Assembly (NCBI GenBank): GCA_934444895.1
Contig: CAKSDA010000097.1
Span: 1-5,730 of the forward strand
Origin: an uncultured Eubacteriales bacterium
GTDB taxonomy: Bacteria > Bacillota > Clostridia > Oscillospirales > Acutalibacteraceae
Reading direction: 5' to 3'
Length of the DNA stretch: 5,730 nt
The position numbers and the translations under genes are program-made. Below are positions 5,369 to 5,730 of the stretch, piece by piece. Every line of letters begins with the position of its first letter. Position 1 is the stretch's first letter. The notes under the pieces are model-generated. The model was not told the origin of the DNA. It searched no databases and saw nothing but the letters and a program-made list of their open reading frames with translations.

Positions 5369-5380
5369 GAAAGCGCTTTC
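5369..5380. promoter_or_regulatory. perfect palindrome GAAAGCGCTTTC, cre-like operator candidate
   Basis: This 12-base perfect palindrome lies 2 bases downstream of the -10 box, across the predicted start of transcription. Its core matches the catabolite-responsive element consensus (TGAAAGCGCTTTCA-like); only the outermost T and A differ (CG...CT here). It could therefore be a CcpA/LacI-family site or the operator of the XRE gene itself. Confidence 0.55.
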
Positions 5381-5382
5381 TG

Positions 5383-5411
5383 ATTATAGTATAAATCATA
5401 GTAATTCAAAT
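5383..5411 (-). promoter_or_regulatory. promoter of the TPR-XRE gene
   Basis: A perfect TATAAT lies on the minus strand at 5383-5388. The -35 is weak: ATTTGA at 17 bases (5406-5411) or TTGAAT at 15 bases. A weak -35 is compatible with an activated promoter. The shared element at 5414-5476 lies directly upstream. Confidence 0.5.
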
Positions 5412-5413
5412 GT

Positions 5414-5476
5414 GTATAACATAACCGTTTACCTGTATGCAACCACAGATTGAGTTGGTGCGTTTTATAAATGCCG
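5414..5476. repeat. shared upstream element, copy B
   Basis: This is the partner of 3059-3120, with the shared blocks GTATAACATA, GTTTACC, TATGCAACC and AAATGCCG. It lies 70-130 bases upstream of the TPR-XRE start, much as copy A lies before the sigma gene. Its right end runs into the terminator of the next gene. Confidence 0.6.
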
Positions 5477-5494
5477 TTCACCATAGCAAACGGC
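5473..5494 (-). terminator. hairpin terminator of the effector-binding-domain gene
   Basis: GCCGTT (5473-5478) and AACGGC (5489-5494) form a 6-bp stem with a 10-base loop. On the minus strand ATTTATAAAA follows. It starts 8 bases past the stop codon at 5503. The short stem and broken T run make it moderate. Confidence 0.5.
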
Positions 5495-5502
5495 ACCTAT
5501 TA

Positions 5503-5730
5503 TTATCTTTCAGCTTTTTCTATCGGCAACCATATCTCGATATATCTTTCTTCCTTAGCATACTTAGGAAACCAATGATAAACAGATATTTCGGGTGCAT
5601 CTTTTATTTCATAAGAGTTTGCAGGTAACCACTCTGAAACAATACGCTTAAATACTTCTTTTAATTTATTTAATGTTTCTGCAGCAATCGGTCTAGCAGA
5701 TTCACTGCCCTTCTTCAGCATATTTAATAC
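5503..5730 (-). CDS. C-terminal part of an AraC/GyrI-type effector-binding protein (partial)
   Basis: The frame is open to the right edge and ends at 5503, so 75 C-terminal residues are visible. The internal ATG at 5721 has open codons upstream (V-L-N) and is probably not the start. EVFKRIVSEWLPANSYEI, the following PEISVY and the terminal IEIWLPIEKAE are typical of the bacterial transcription activator effector-binding (AraC_E_bind/GyrI-like) domain, which holds small hydrophobic or cationic ligands in a beta-cup with a conserved acidic residue (here the Glu of EIW). Such domains occur alone (about 150 residues) or fused to an AraC or MerR HTH; the window does not show which. A hairpin terminator follows the stop. 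Confidence 0.8.
   Translation of the reverse strand, partial: VLNMLKKGSESARPIAAETLNKLKEVFKRIVSEWLPANSYEIKDAPEISVYHWFPKYAKEERYIEIWLPIEKAER

Noticed and set aside
5437..5628. Plus-strand open frame of 63 codons
   Set aside because: It overlaps a terminator and lies antisense to the effector-binding-domain gene, with no ribosome-binding site.

Overview
The window looks like chromosomal DNA from a low-GC, gut-type clostridium, most likely Oscillospiraceae/Ruminococcaceae-like. This rests on AT-rich spacers, Firmicutes-type Shine-Dalgarno (SD) sites (AGGAGG, AAAGGA), sigma-A-like promoters, and protein types common in that group (XRE regulators with C-terminal sensor parts, ECF sigma factors with long C-terminal extensions). 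I cannot name a species. There are no RNA genes, CRISPR arrays, transposases or phage structural genes.

Layout from left to right: (1) a possible minus-strand gene start running off the left edge (1-72) and a terminator hairpin; (2) a minus-strand 159-residue protein of unknown function (211-690), divergent from a small plus-strand XRE regulator (839-1147), the two sharing a compact overlapping promoter with an inverted repeat; (3) a hairpin terminator between convergent genes, then a minus-strand ECF sigma factor with a C-terminal extension of about 390 residues (1309-2970), preceded by an ECF-like promoter that suggests autoregulation; (4) a gene-poor spacer (3000-3367) holding a decayed fragment of the same small XRE gene and a second copy of its terminator region; (5) a minus-strand XRE protein with a cysteine-rich 16-residue repeat domain (3368-4063); (6) a minus-strand XRE protein with a TPR-like C-terminal part (4226-5344); (7) the 3' end of a minus-strand gene encoding an AraC/GyrI-type effector-binding domain (5503-5730).

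Four of the five confidently typed genes are, or probably are, sequence-specific regulators, each with its own promoter or terminator, and three have palindromes placed to suit autoregulation. No clear effector operon lies inside the window, so this reads as a cluster of one-component sensors whose targets are elsewhere, or as serially acquired single-gene cassettes. Two sets of diverged direct repeats support the cassette view. One (about 896-1286 and 3117-3327) brackets the sigma gene. The other (3059-3120 and 5414-5476) brackets the two larger XRE genes.

The points most worth following up are the cysteine-ladder XRE protein, the in-frame-deleted XRE remnant with its duplicated terminator (stem conserved, loop changed), and the ECF factor with an unexplained Cys-bearing C-terminal domain.
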